Shown here one piece after another: positions 7,022-13,594 of a stretch of DNA of 13,594 nucleotides. The notes beneath the pieces are model-generated. The model had not been told where the DNA came from and did no database searches. It saw only the letters and a list, made by a program, of their open reading frames with translations. How positions within the stretch are numbered: position 1 is the first letter of the stretch; each line of letters starts with the position of its first letter. Origin of the DNA: Bacteroidales bacterium (lineage in GTDB: Bacteria; Bacteroidota; Bacteroidia; Bacteroidales; UBA1556); the NCBI GenBank assembly GCA_023145955.1, contig JAGLDA010000070.1, forward strand, positions 1 through 13,594, read 5' to 3'. The translations under genes were made by a program, and so were the position numbers.

Positions 7022-9280
7022 TTATAAAAAAGAATAATTTATTCCTATACTTATATATCTACCCAACGAAATTTGGTCAGTACTAACCATATGTTGCTCA
7101 TTAAAAACATTTTGAGCTGAAAACTTAAATCCAAAGCCTTTATATATTTTGTAGTTTAGTACAAAATCTAAAGATAATAAAGGACTTATTTCAAATTCAT
7201 TTACATCATCAAGAAACATCTCTCCTTGCAAATGCACATTCATACTAGTAGTTAATTTCTTTCTAATATAAGTCATCGTAAAATTTCCTAAATATTCTGG
7301 AACATAAGCCAACACTTTACCTTCAAGCTCAGGGCGGGATTCAAATTCACTAATTTTAGAACCATTAATAGTATAATTGGAACTAATCATAAACTCCTTA
7401 GTAGCTTTATAATCTATATTTACTTCAAAGCCATAAAGGTGAACAGAGGTAACATTTTCTTTATTATAAATCATTTTGCGTCCAAATAGTTTATCTCCAG
7501 TGGCAACATAATACATATAATCATAACCTTTGGCATAATTAATATTTGATTGTAACGCCCACATTTCCCTTTGAAAACGATACCCTAATTCCACATTATT
7601 TATCTGCTCAGGTTTAAGATTTGGACTAGCATTTTTAAAACCTATACTCATAAACCCATAACGAGTTAAATCATCTAAAGAAGGAGCTCTATAGCCATGC
7701 GAAAAAACAGAATAAATATTCATTGAAGCTGAGAAATCGTATTGCAGTGATAATCGTGGACTAAATCCATTCCATTGTTTACTATCTAAATCACCACTTT
7801 TACTCAACATAAAATCAGTATTCGAGCTTGCATTCTCAATTAAAAATACTCCATCAAAAAAGTTTACATAAGCAAAATGAACTCCCGATATTACTTTCAA
7901 TTTATTGGTAATTTGCCAATTATCATGAGCATAGATATTCACCACATCCATTTTACCATCATTTATAACCCTATCGGTACTAGTTTTATATTCATCTACT
8001 CCAAATACACTACCCGCTCTATAATCTATCCCAAAACTGATGTTATGATTCTGCAATTTGTATCTAAATACTACCACCGCCCCATAGTCTTTTCGTTCCG
8101 AATTAACCAAAATATGGGTATAGTCACCTTTTTTCAATTTTTCTATATCGCGACCATAGTTTTCTATCTGGTAAAAAGCATTAACATCATACTTTAGCTT
8201 ATTATCGTTATTATGATAAATAAACTTAGCAAAATGGGTTTCATAAAGCGCAACGGCACCATCTTCCAACAATATTTTACTTCCTTGGCCTCTTTTTTCA
8301 TTATAATAATTATACTCAGCCTCCACAAAAGAATTAGCAGTAAACATATAACCAAGTCTGGCATTTGTACCATACTCATTTAAGAAAACACTTGTATCTG
8401 TTTCTGTACGTATTGAGTCTGGCACAGTAATATAACCATCACTTTTCAAGCCTTTAGCAGCAAATGTATAATATAAAGATTTTTCTCCCTCGCTAAACTT
8501 ATGCTGCAAAACCACATCACCACTATAGGTATTAAAAGAAGAATAAGAACTTGATATTTGTCCCTGCACACCTTTCTTCATGGGTCGCTTATGAACCAAA
8601 TTAATGGCTCCTCCCATAGCATTATTGCCATAAAGAGCTGCTCCAGGACCTTTTAGAACCTCTATTCTCTCAAAGTCGGATTCTATAATTCTATTCCAGT
8701 TGGTACCACCTCCATCCGATTTATTTATTGGCACACCATCAATAAGAGTTAACTGACGACCAGGCTCAGAGCTTACTACAGCACGTAGGCCAACAACTGA
8801 TTTTCCAAAAATACCATAGGGTCTATCAATGAAAACTCCAGGAAGATACTTAAGGTTCTGATCAATTTTATCAGAAGGAATAAGATTCATCATTTTTAAT
8901 GATACTACAGAAATATCTGCCGGCACTTTCATAATATCACTCTGGCTACGAGTACCTATTATACTAACCTCTTCTGTAGAAAATTGAGTTTCTTGCATAG
9001 TAATCTCCCCCAATTCCACAGAGCCAATTTCTTTCAAATTAAATCTAATCATCTTAGTTTTATATCCAATATAACTAATAGTTATTCTTCCAGAAATTCT
9101 TGTGCCAATATTAAGCTCAAAACTTCCATCATTAAGTGAAATAGCATAAATCTTAAGAGAATCGCACTTAATATGCGCACCAACCAAAGGCTTGTTTTCA
9201 CTATCCAATACTACACCTCTCACTTGCTGAGCTATAGCATTATACGAAATCATAAAAAATAAAAAAATAAAAATACGCAT
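7022..9280 (-). CDS. TonB-dependent outer-membrane receptor
   Basis: A complete 752-residue receptor for energised uptake across the outer membrane. Residues 1-17 are a signal peptide (cleavage near AIA-QQ). About 19-105 is a carboxypeptidase-regulatory-like beta domain (VRGVVLDSENKPLVGAHI, then ISYIGYKT), typical of Bacteroidota receptors. The plug spans about 115-230, with LTLIDGVPINKS, FERIEVLKGPGAALYG and NAMGGAINLVHKRP. The rest is the 22-strand barrel, with SPRLSLQYDF, the usual FSHGYRAPSLDDLTRYG and a late FKFSAQNVFNEQH; it ends YISIGINYSFL. The single-chain layout without a SusD-like partner points to siderophore, haem or cofactor uptake rather than polysaccharide use, but the ligand is unknown. 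Its neighbours give no transport genes. The start has a 516-base gene-free region upstream. Confidence 0.93.
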   Translation of the reverse strand: MRIFIFLFFMISYNAIAQQVRGVVLDSENKPLVGAHIKCDSLKIYAISLNDGSFELNIGTRISGRITISYIGYKTKMIRFNLKEIGSVELGEITMQETQFSTEEVSIIGTRSQSDIMKVPADISVVSLKMMNLIPSDKIDQNLKYLPGVFIDRPYGIFGKSVVGLRAVVSSEPGRQLTLIDGVPINKSDGGGTNWNRIIESDFERIEVLKGPGAALYGNNAMGGAINLVHKRPMKKGVQGQISSSYSSFNTYSGDVVLQHKFSEGEKSLYYTFAAKGLKSDGYITVPDSIRTETDTSVFLNEYGTNARLGYMFTANSFVEAEYNYYNEKRGQGSKILLEDGAVALYETHFAKFIYHNNDNKLKYDVNAFYQIENYGRDIEKLKKGDYTHILVNSERKDYGAVVVFRYKLQNHNISFGIDYRAGSVFGVDEYKTSTDRVINDGKMDVVNIYAHDNWQITNKLKVISGVHFAYVNFFDGVFLIENASSNTDFMLSKSGDLDSKQWNGFSPRLSLQYDFSASMNIYSVFSHGYRAPSLDDLTRYGFMSIGFKNASPNLKPEQINNVELGYRFQREMWALQSNINYAKGYDYMYYVATGDKLFGRKMIYNKENVTSVHLYGFEVNIDYKATKEFMISSNYTINGSKISEFESRPELEGKVLAYVPEYLGNFTMTYIRKKLTTSMNVHLQGEMFLDDVNEFEISPLLSLDFVLNYKIYKGFGFKFSAQNVFNEQHMVSTDQISLGRYISIGINYSFL

Positions 9281-9796
9281 AAATATAGGTTTATACAGCC
9301 CGCCAAAGTTTCATAGCTATTCCTTACAACACTTTCTTTATTTAAAAAATAATACGAATAATGTATCTCTAAAAATAAGAAAATATAAAAAAATGGAAGC
9401 TTGAAACTTTATAGAAAATACTTATTAGATAGCCATTGATAATAGCAAAGTATATTCTTTTAAATTCTTGCATTCCCTTTCCAATTCATTCCTCAAAAGT
9501 AAAAACTAATGAGAAAATCGGGAGGCATAATTGTTTCCTTTTATACCCATCGGTTGATTATACATAAGCAAACGCCTTTAGCACAAAAAACTCGGTTTAG
9601 CTTTCAACAAAACAGTTGAACTACTGCTTGATTAAAATAAAATATATAAGTACAAAGCTACATTAATTTTCGTCAGTACATAAAATAAAAACAGACAATA
9701 AGAAGATATTTATTTCAAAAATGTTCATATATTTATATTTGACACTAAATTATTGATGATATTTATAGTACTTTTACCTTTCTAATAAAGCAGCAA
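9281..9796. other. Gene-free divergent region
   Basis: This 516-base spacer separates the receptor (leftward) from the membrane protein/thioesterase pair (rightward). I find no convincing reading frame, tRNA or known riboswitch core (the cobalamin and TPP boxes that might be expected upstream of a receptor were looked for by eye and not seen). It holds an 8-base inverted repeat, AAAGTTTC (9305-9312) with GAAACTTT (9403-9410), and two -7-type motifs, CAAAGCTA (9653-9660, leftward) and TATATTTG (9734-9741, rightward). The stretch 9510-9610 is somewhat GC-richer than the rest and could hold a leader or small RNA, but nothing specific supports that. Confidence 0.5.
9734..9741 (+). promoter_or_regulatory. 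Candidate -7 promoter element (TATATTTG)
   Basis: An exact TAnnTTTG match 55 bases upstream of the ATG at 9797, suitably placed to transcribe the membrane protein/thioesterase pair. No TTG is present at the -33 distance, and AT-rich sequence yields such matches by chance. Confidence 0.3.
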
Positions 9797-10276
9797 ATGG
9801 AATCAATTGAACAGTTATATAATAAGGCACGAAGAGCCTATATTTTAAGGTTAACTACAGTAATTATTATTCCTTATACACTTATAACCTTTTCAATTAC
9901 ATTACTGATTTTAAACAATGAAAGTGCAACTATAAATCTATTGTTAAGAGCAATTATTAGCTCAATTATTTTTGGAATGGGGAGCACATTTATTACAATG
10001 CTTACTATATTTAGAAAACCTAAAGTTCTCAATCATTATAATATTTTGTATAGAGAATTTCCCAACACAAACACATCACTACTACTTCTATTATCATTTT
10101 ATTTAATACAAAACAAAAAGATGTACAGCCTTGAGAAGAAGCATTTCTTTAATAAGCAGATGAATTTTCTAAGCAAATCTTTTAATATTAAATACAATAA
10201 ACACGATGATGAAAATATAGTGCAAGAGATACTAATCTTTGCAAAAAATACTAACTTTAACGATAAAAATGACTGA
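9797..10276 (+). CDS. Small hypothetical membrane protein
   Basis: A 159-residue protein I do not recognise. Two membrane helices are clear: about residues 19-41 (LTTVIIIPYTLITFSITLLIL) and 48-69 (an IISSIIFGMGSTFITML core). The remainder is probably cytoplasmic and Lys/Asn-rich; SLLLLLSFYLIQN near residue 93 may be a buried helix, and the segment KKHFFNKQMNFLSKSFNIKY has a faint TerB-like look that I would not rely on. Its end overlaps the start of the thioesterase frame by 8 bases (ATGACTGA: the next ATG at 10269 precedes this gene's TGA at 10274), so the two are very likely co-transcribed and translationally coupled. That makes a role linked to acyl-CoA or lipid metabolism possible, but only by association. 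Confidence 0.75.
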   Translation: MESIEQLYNKARRAYILRLTTVIIIPYTLITFSITLLILNNESATINLLLRAIISSIIFGMGSTFITMLTIFRKPKVLNHYNILYREFPNTNTSLLLLLSFYLIQNKKMYSLEKKHFFNKQMNFLSKSFNIKYNKHDDENIVQEILIFAKNTNFNDKND

Positions 10277-10787
10277 TACACAGATTGAAGAAAAAATGAA
10301 AACCGATGATGGTTTCAAAGAGATAAAATTTCCAAAACAATATGGTATCGGTCGCTCATATGTAGGTGGCGACACTGATAAAAATCGTCTAAGAGTAAAA
10401 TACTTTATCCGCAAGAGTGATAAACGTTTTTTTGCAAAAGTTTTTTTTGGCATTATGGCTCAAGGGCCTCCTTTTCATGCTCATGGGGGAAGTCAAGCTG
10501 CTGTACTTGATGAAGCTATGGGATTGGCAGCTTGGGTTGCTGATAAATCAGTAGTATCGGCAAATATAAAAATTGAGTATGTAAAAATGCTTAAACTTCT
10601 TCAGGTTTGCACAATAGAAACATGGATCGACAAAGTTGACGGACGTAAAGTATGGGTTAAATCGGAACTTAAAGATGAGAATAATATCGTTTATTCTAGA
10701 GGTACTGGTTTATTTATAACTATTCCTGAAGAAAAAATTAGTAAGCATGGGTTTCATAAAGAACTTAAAGCGCAGATTGACCTATAA
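10269..10787 (+). CDS. Hotdog-fold acyl-CoA thioesterase, PaaI/THEM4-like
   Basis: A 172-residue cytoplasmic thioesterase of the hotdog superfamily, expected to hydrolyse acyl-CoA thioesters. The signature is HAHGGSQAAVLDEAMGLAAW (residues 70-89): His72-Gly-Gly precedes the central helix, and Asp81/Glu82 sit where PaaI/THEM4 types have their acidic catalytic residue. The following strands (ANIKIEYVKMLKLLQVCTIE, then GRKVWVKSELKDENNIVYSRGTGLFI) fit the fold, and the length is normal. ATG 10269 was chosen because it overlaps the upstream stop codon; a TTG at 10239 would run 38 bases into the upstream gene, and an ATG at 10296 is a shorter alternative. The acyl substrate cannot be predicted. Confidence 0.87.
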   Translation: MTDTQIEEKMKTDDGFKEIKFPKQYGIGRSYVGGDTDKNRLRVKYFIRKSDKRFFAKVFFGIMAQGPPFHAHGGSQAAVLDEAMGLAAWVADKSVVSANIKIEYVKMLKLLQVCTIETWIDKVDGRKVWVKSELKDENNIVYSRGTGLFITIPEEKISKHGFHKELKAQIDL

Positions 10788-10897
10788 TGTTTAACTCGCC
10801 AGAACTGATAGTAATCAGGCTAGTGAATAATTTTGTATACTTAAAAATCACAGTACTTCGTTGGATATCCAGCAAAATTAGTTTTAAAGTTTGTATT

Positions 10898-10930
10898 GAG
10901 CTTGCTTGCACTGAGCTTGCCGAAGTGCCG
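10898..10930. repeat. Dispersed-type repeat with CTGAGCTTGCCGAAG core
   Basis: GAGCTTGC occurs twice, at 10898-10905 and 10913-10920, and the second lies in CACTGAGCTTGCCGAAGTG (10909-10927), whose ends GCACT and AGTGC can pair. The core resembles the widespread CTTCGACAAGCTCAG-type intergenic repeat found in many Bacteroidota and other genomes; that link is from memory. It is GC-richer than its surroundings and lies between the thioesterase and the convergent YkgJ-like gene, where it may act as a transcription end or simply be a spread repeat. The rest of 10788-10962 shows nothing else. Confidence 0.6.
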
Positions 10931-10962
10931 AAATTAAGGTTGTACCTAAGGCCAAAGAAACA

Positions 10963-11496
10963 TCACTTCTGAGTTCTAATTTTTTTCACAGGGATATTCC
11001 CAAACTCTTTAACAATAGCTTTGCTCACTTCCATTGCTGCAGGGCAGGTTTTAATATTTAATTCCGTTAATTGTAGCAGTTGAGAAAATTTCCGTCTATC
11101 AGTATGAGGATATTCTCTACACGCCTTAGGTCTATGTTCATACACCATACAATAGTTATCTGGCATAAGAAAAGGGCAAGGCATTTCATTAAAAGCAAAA
11201 TAATCGTCATCATCCATTTTCAAATACTGTTCGGTAAATTTTGACGGCTTCATTTTCATGCCTTTTGCCATTCTTTGTACGTCATGGTCTGTAATCCTAG
11301 GTCCCAATTCTTTACAGCAGGCACCACAACTAAGGCAATCAATCACTTCAAAAACTTCATCATTTTTCTCTTGAACAAAATAATCAAGATTTTTCGGTGT
11401 TTTTTTCTTTATTCTTTTGAAAGTTTGCTTTATTGAATCAATATTATCTTTATAATCTTGCTCCAAATTCTCAAGTAATTCTTCAGTCTTATTCAT
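10963..11496 (-). CDS. YkgJ-family cysteine-cluster protein
   Basis: A 177-residue cytoplasmic protein of the YkgJ (UPF0153) family, whose members are annotated as zinc- or iron-cluster-binding proteins. The conserved cysteines are Cys54, Cys57, Cys60 and Cys61 (CLSCGACC), Cys107 (PCPFL), Cys116 (YCMVY), Cys126 (KACREYPHTD) and Cys151 (TCPAA), with the family's typical HRPKACREYPH block at 121-131. The N-terminal 50 residues are a charged helix that varies in this family. What the cluster does is unknown; some relatives are linked to methylation or redox modification. It diverges from the YjbR-like gene over 94 bases and converges on the thioesterase side. Confidence 0.88.
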   Translation of the reverse strand: MNKTEELLENLEQDYKDNIDSIKQTFKRIKKKTPKNLDYFVQEKNDEVFEVIDCLSCGACCKELGPRITDHDVQRMAKGMKMKPSKFTEQYLKMDDDDYFAFNEMPCPFLMPDNYCMVYEHRPKACREYPHTDRRKFSQLLQLTELNIKTCPAAMEVSKAIVKEFGNIPVKKIRTQK

Positions 11497-11590
11497 TAAT
11501 TATTGCTTTTTGCTATTGATAATTGATTTTGCAAATATCGATAAATATATTGACTACTTTTAATTTCTTAAACTAAAGCATCAACATATT

Positions 11591-11953
11591 ATGAATATTG
11601 AAGAAATAAGGGACTATTTTCTTAGCAAGAAAGCTACAACAGAAGGAACACCATTTGATAAGACTACCATAGTTTTTAAAGTTAAGGGAAAAATGTATGG
11701 ATTACTTCCCACTGATAAAAATGGCGAAGATCTTCGTATTAATGTAAAATGTGAACCCGAAAAAGCTATTGAACTGCGCGATAATTTTTCTTTTGTAATA
11801 CCAGGCTACCATATGAATAAGAAACATTGGAATACAATAATTATTCAAGAACCAATCACTCGGCAACAAATAACTCAATGGATTGACGACTCTTATAATC
11901 TTGTGGTTGAAAAACTTACTAAAAAGATGAAAGAAGAATTAGCAAATCAATAG
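11591..11953 (+). CDS. MmcQ/YjbR-family protein
   Basis: A 120-residue protein of the MmcQ/YjbR family, whose fold resembles a double-wing DNA-binding motif; its cellular role is not established. Family features are visible: an N-terminal helix (IEEIRDYFLSKKATTEGTPF), VFKVKGKMYGLL near residue 28, LRINVKCEPEKAIELRD, and the PGYHMNKKHWNTIII block at 71-85 that is the family's best signature, followed by a C-terminal helix (IDDSYNLVVEKLTKKMKEEL). The length is normal. It diverges from the YkgJ-like gene and its stop codon lies only 6 bases from the stop of the convergent membrane protein gene. Confidence 0.9.
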   Translation: MNIEEIRDYFLSKKATTEGTPFDKTTIVFKVKGKMYGLLPTDKNGEDLRINVKCEPEKAIELRDNFSFVIPGYHMNKKHWNTIIIQEPITRQQITQWIDDSYNLVVEKLTKKMKEELANQ

Positions 11954-11959
11954 TTAACA

Positions 11960-12730
11960 TTACATATGTTTTGTACTATCTTTATCCATATTACTCTTTT
12001 CCATACTATTTTTATCCATCTTCATTTTGCGCATTTTTACATGATTTTGTAACTCCACTTTTTCAGGTGGTGGGCTTATATATTTTATACCTAATTCCAA
12101 ACCACGGAGAATAAATAAAAGGCCTACAATAACAACAACATAAGGAATAGCTTTATTTATAAAATGCTTAAGTTTTAAGGAAGCAAAATTTCCCAACATG
12201 GACATAAGAAACATCATTGGAATAGTTCCTAAACCAAAAAGCACCATAAACATAATTGAACCACCAAGGTTGCCAACAGCAATAGCACCAGCTAATGCCA
12301 TATATACCATACCACATGGTAACATTCCCGTTAACATTCCCATAATAAATAGTGATTTATAACTTGCCTGAGTAAAATGTTTTGAAAGTTTTTTCCTAAT
12401 CCCTTTCATAAACTTAGAATTACCAGTGCCTTTATATAATGCGTTATTAACTTGAGGAAAGGCTACCGTGGCAATCATAAAAACACCCATTGCAATAGAA
12501 ATCCAGCGTTGAAAACCTGCTAACGAAAAGCCTGAGCCCAATATTCCAAAAACCAATCCCATGGTAGCATAAGTAAGAGTTCTACCCATATTGTACCATA
12601 GGGCAGAAATAACTCTTGTTGCCCAACTTTTTTGATTTAATGGCAACGCAATAGCAATTGGACCACACATTCCTATACAATGAAAACCCGTTAATAATCC
12701 TAAGACCAATGCTGTATATAATATATTCAT
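11960..12730 (-). CDS. TauE/SafE (DsbD_2-like) membrane protein with Met-rich tail
   Basis: A 256-residue protein with six membrane helices (about 3-28, 45-65, 71-94, 124-152, 156-180, 195-216). GFHCIGMCGP in helix 1 (Cys18, Cys22) and MLPCGMVYMAL in helix 4 (Cys139) mark it as the DsbD_2-type TauE/SafE family, which in Bacteroidota commonly sits near cbb3 oxidase (cco) assembly genes and is thought to help move copper or electrons across the inner membrane; no cco gene is seen here. The loops after helices 1, 3 and 5 are strongly basic, so both ends should face the periplasm. The tail (217-256) has six Met and two His in a MDKNS, MEKSN, MDKDS run, which could bind copper. A candidate promoter lies at 12783-12790. 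Confidence 0.87.
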   Translation of the reverse strand: MNILYTALVLGLLTGFHCIGMCGPIAIALPLNQKSWATRVISALWYNMGRTLTYATMGLVFGILGSGFSLAGFQRWISIAMGVFMIATVAFPQVNNALYKGTGNSKFMKGIRKKLSKHFTQASYKSLFIMGMLTGMLPCGMVYMALAGAIAVGNLGGSIMFMVLFGLGTIPMMFLMSMLGNFASLKLKHFINKAIPYVVVIVGLLFILRGLELGIKYISPPPEKVELQNHVKMRKMKMDKNSMEKSNMDKDSTKHM

Positions 12731-12782
12731 TTAAAAATGTATTAATTATTGTTAACTGACGCCCAAAATTAATACTTTATAG

Positions 12783-12790
12783 CAAAACTA
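12783..12790 (-). promoter_or_regulatory. Candidate -7 promoter element (TAGTTTTG)
   Basis: Reads TAGTTTTG on the minus strand, fitting TAnnTTTG, about 53 bases upstream of the ATG at 12730 and directed towards it. No -33 TTG at the right distance was found, so support is partial. Confidence 0.3.
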
Positions 12791-12827
12791 TAACAATAAT
12801 TATGAATTATAATAATATAAACTTATA

Positions 12828-12835
12828 TACCTTTG
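12828..12835 (+). promoter_or_regulatory. Candidate -7 promoter element (TACCTTTG)
   Basis: Reads TACCTTTG then C on the plus strand, an exact TAnnTTTG match about 60 bases upstream of the ATG at 12896. It and the leftward element at 12783 share one divergent spacer, each pointing to its own gene. The -33 TTG is not seen. Confidence 0.35.
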
Positions 12836-12895
12836 CTTGAATAAATTTAACCTATAGATATATAAAATATCTATGAACAGATAAGGACTAAACAC

Positions 12896-13594
12896 ATGAA
12901 AATAAGCATTTTAATAGCAGTTGTATTTTTAACCATTAGCTGCAGCACTACAAAAGAAACTAAACCTAGCAATAGCAGTAAAGAAGCAATAACCAATACT
13001 GAGGATTCAAAAGAAATTAATACTCAATTAAGGGATGCGCAACTTATAGAACAAGGATTTGACTTTGTTGCATTTGGCAATGAACCTTTTTGGATACTAC
13101 GAATTGATTTTGATAAAAATAATGCCGAATTTGAGCAGATGAATAATCCTAAATACTCTTTTCGTACTACCAATGATGATAATAATATAATTGAAGAAAT
13201 TGAATATCACAGTAAAGAAAACAACCTAAGAGTAATCGCTAATGAAGGCCCTTGCTATGATAATATGAATGGAGAAGGTTTCCCCTATGAAATAACTGCA
13301 AATATAAATGGAGAAGAGATGCGTGGTTGCGGAAAATACTTGGGAGATAATAATAGTACAGGAAAAATAAATATTAATATATATGGTACGTGGATGTTGC
13401 GCCAACTAAATGATACTATACTACCACTAGAAAGTAAAACAAGGCTTAATATTAACAATCAACTTGCCATTAGCGGATTTTCTTCTTGTAATATGTATAA
13501 TGGAAGTTACCAAATAGAAAAAACTAGCATTAAATTTAAAGACATTCTTATGACTCAGATGTTCTGTGCTAATAGTATAGAAATAGAATATATG
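12896..13594 (+). CDS. Lipoprotein with COG3650-like and META (HslJ-like) domains (3' partial)
   Basis: The frame is open to the right edge; 233 residues are visible. Residues 1-16 are a lipoprotein signal (MKISILIAVVFLTISC, lipobox TISC, Cys16 lipidated), followed by a Ser/Asn/Lys-rich linker. About 52-162 resembles a COG3650-type domain: FVAFGNEPFW (58-66), Cys120 in the GPCYDNMNG motif and RGCG with Cys145, the two cysteines probably forming a disulfide. From about 164 a META domain begins: GTWMLRQLND, then ISGFSSCNMYNGSYQ (192-206) and the LMTQMFC stretch, cut before its end. META/HslJ-type proteins are outer-membrane or periplasmic proteins linked to stress and motility in other bacteria; the role here is unknown. 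The order COG3650-like then META is a combination found in other bacterial lipoproteins. Confidence 0.82.
   Translation, partial: MKISILIAVVFLTISCSTTKETKPSNSSKEAITNTEDSKEINTQLRDAQLIEQGFDFVAFGNEPFWILRIDFDKNNAEFEQMNNPKYSFRTTNDDNNIIEEIEYHSKENNLRVIANEGPCYDNMNGEGFPYEITANINGEEMRGCGKYLGDNNSTGKININIYGTWMLRQLNDTILPLESKTRLNINNQLAISGFSSCNMYNGSYQIEKTSIKFKDILMTQMFCANSIEIEYM

Noticed and set aside
7877..8379. Frames on both strands inside the TonB receptor
   Set aside because: The receptor barrel covers this region without a break, so these are out-of-frame shadows.
9281..9796. Cobalamin or TPP riboswitch upstream of the receptor
   Set aside because: Read on the minus strand, the conserved core boxes of these riboswitches are not present.
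10787..10972. 61-codon frame starting with an overlapping TAATG behind the thioesterase
   Set aside because: Its second half is the dispersed repeat read as protein (CTELAEVPKL), a known source of spurious small proteins, and its end runs into the convergent YkgJ-like gene.

Overview
The window is AT-rich and comes from a member of the Bacteroidota. The clearest marks are a type IX secretion (T9SS) C-terminal sorting domain behind PKD repeats, a TonB-dependent receptor with an N-terminal carboxypeptidase-regulatory-like domain, several short lipoproteins, and starts without Shine-Dalgarno sequences but with a few TAnnTTTG (-7 type) promoter motifs. The genus cannot be named from this sequence.

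Layout. From the left edge to 1682 (+) lies the C-terminal part of a secreted SGNH/GDSL-like hydrolase with three PKD domains and a T9SS tail. It converges on a large minus-strand gene (1718-3619) that joins a one-cluster ferredoxin domain, a DUF1858-like domain, two DUF2249-like units and a complete ABC-type substrate-binding-protein fold, with no signal peptide. This is the most unusual gene here. Four more minus-strand genes follow, each with its own spacer: a secreted protein with a Gly/Arg/Ser-rich stretch (3862-4722), a TPR-like lipoprotein (5019-5867), a small lipoprotein (6301-6843) and the TonB-dependent receptor (7022-9280). Two related, nested-palindrome, MITE-like elements (4771-4932 and 5884-6091) sit just upstream of the first two of these.

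A gene-free divergent region (9281-9796) separates the receptor from a plus-strand pair: a small membrane protein and a hotdog-fold thioesterase whose reading frames overlap by 8 bases. A dispersed-type GC-richer repeat lies behind this pair. Then come a YkgJ-type cysteine-cluster protein (-), an MmcQ/YjbR-family protein (+), a TauE/SafE (DsbD_2-like) six-helix membrane protein with a Met-rich tail (-), and, cut by the right edge, a lipoprotein with a COG3650-like part followed by a META (HslJ-like) domain (+).

Working together. Most genes look like single transcription units for envelope functions (secretion, lipoproteins, outer-membrane uptake, metal-linked membrane protein) with a few housekeeping genes between them. 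I see no CRISPR array, defence island, phage, rRNA or tRNA. The best candidates for something undescribed are the ferredoxin/DUF1858/DUF2249/binding-protein fusion and the paired palindromic elements.
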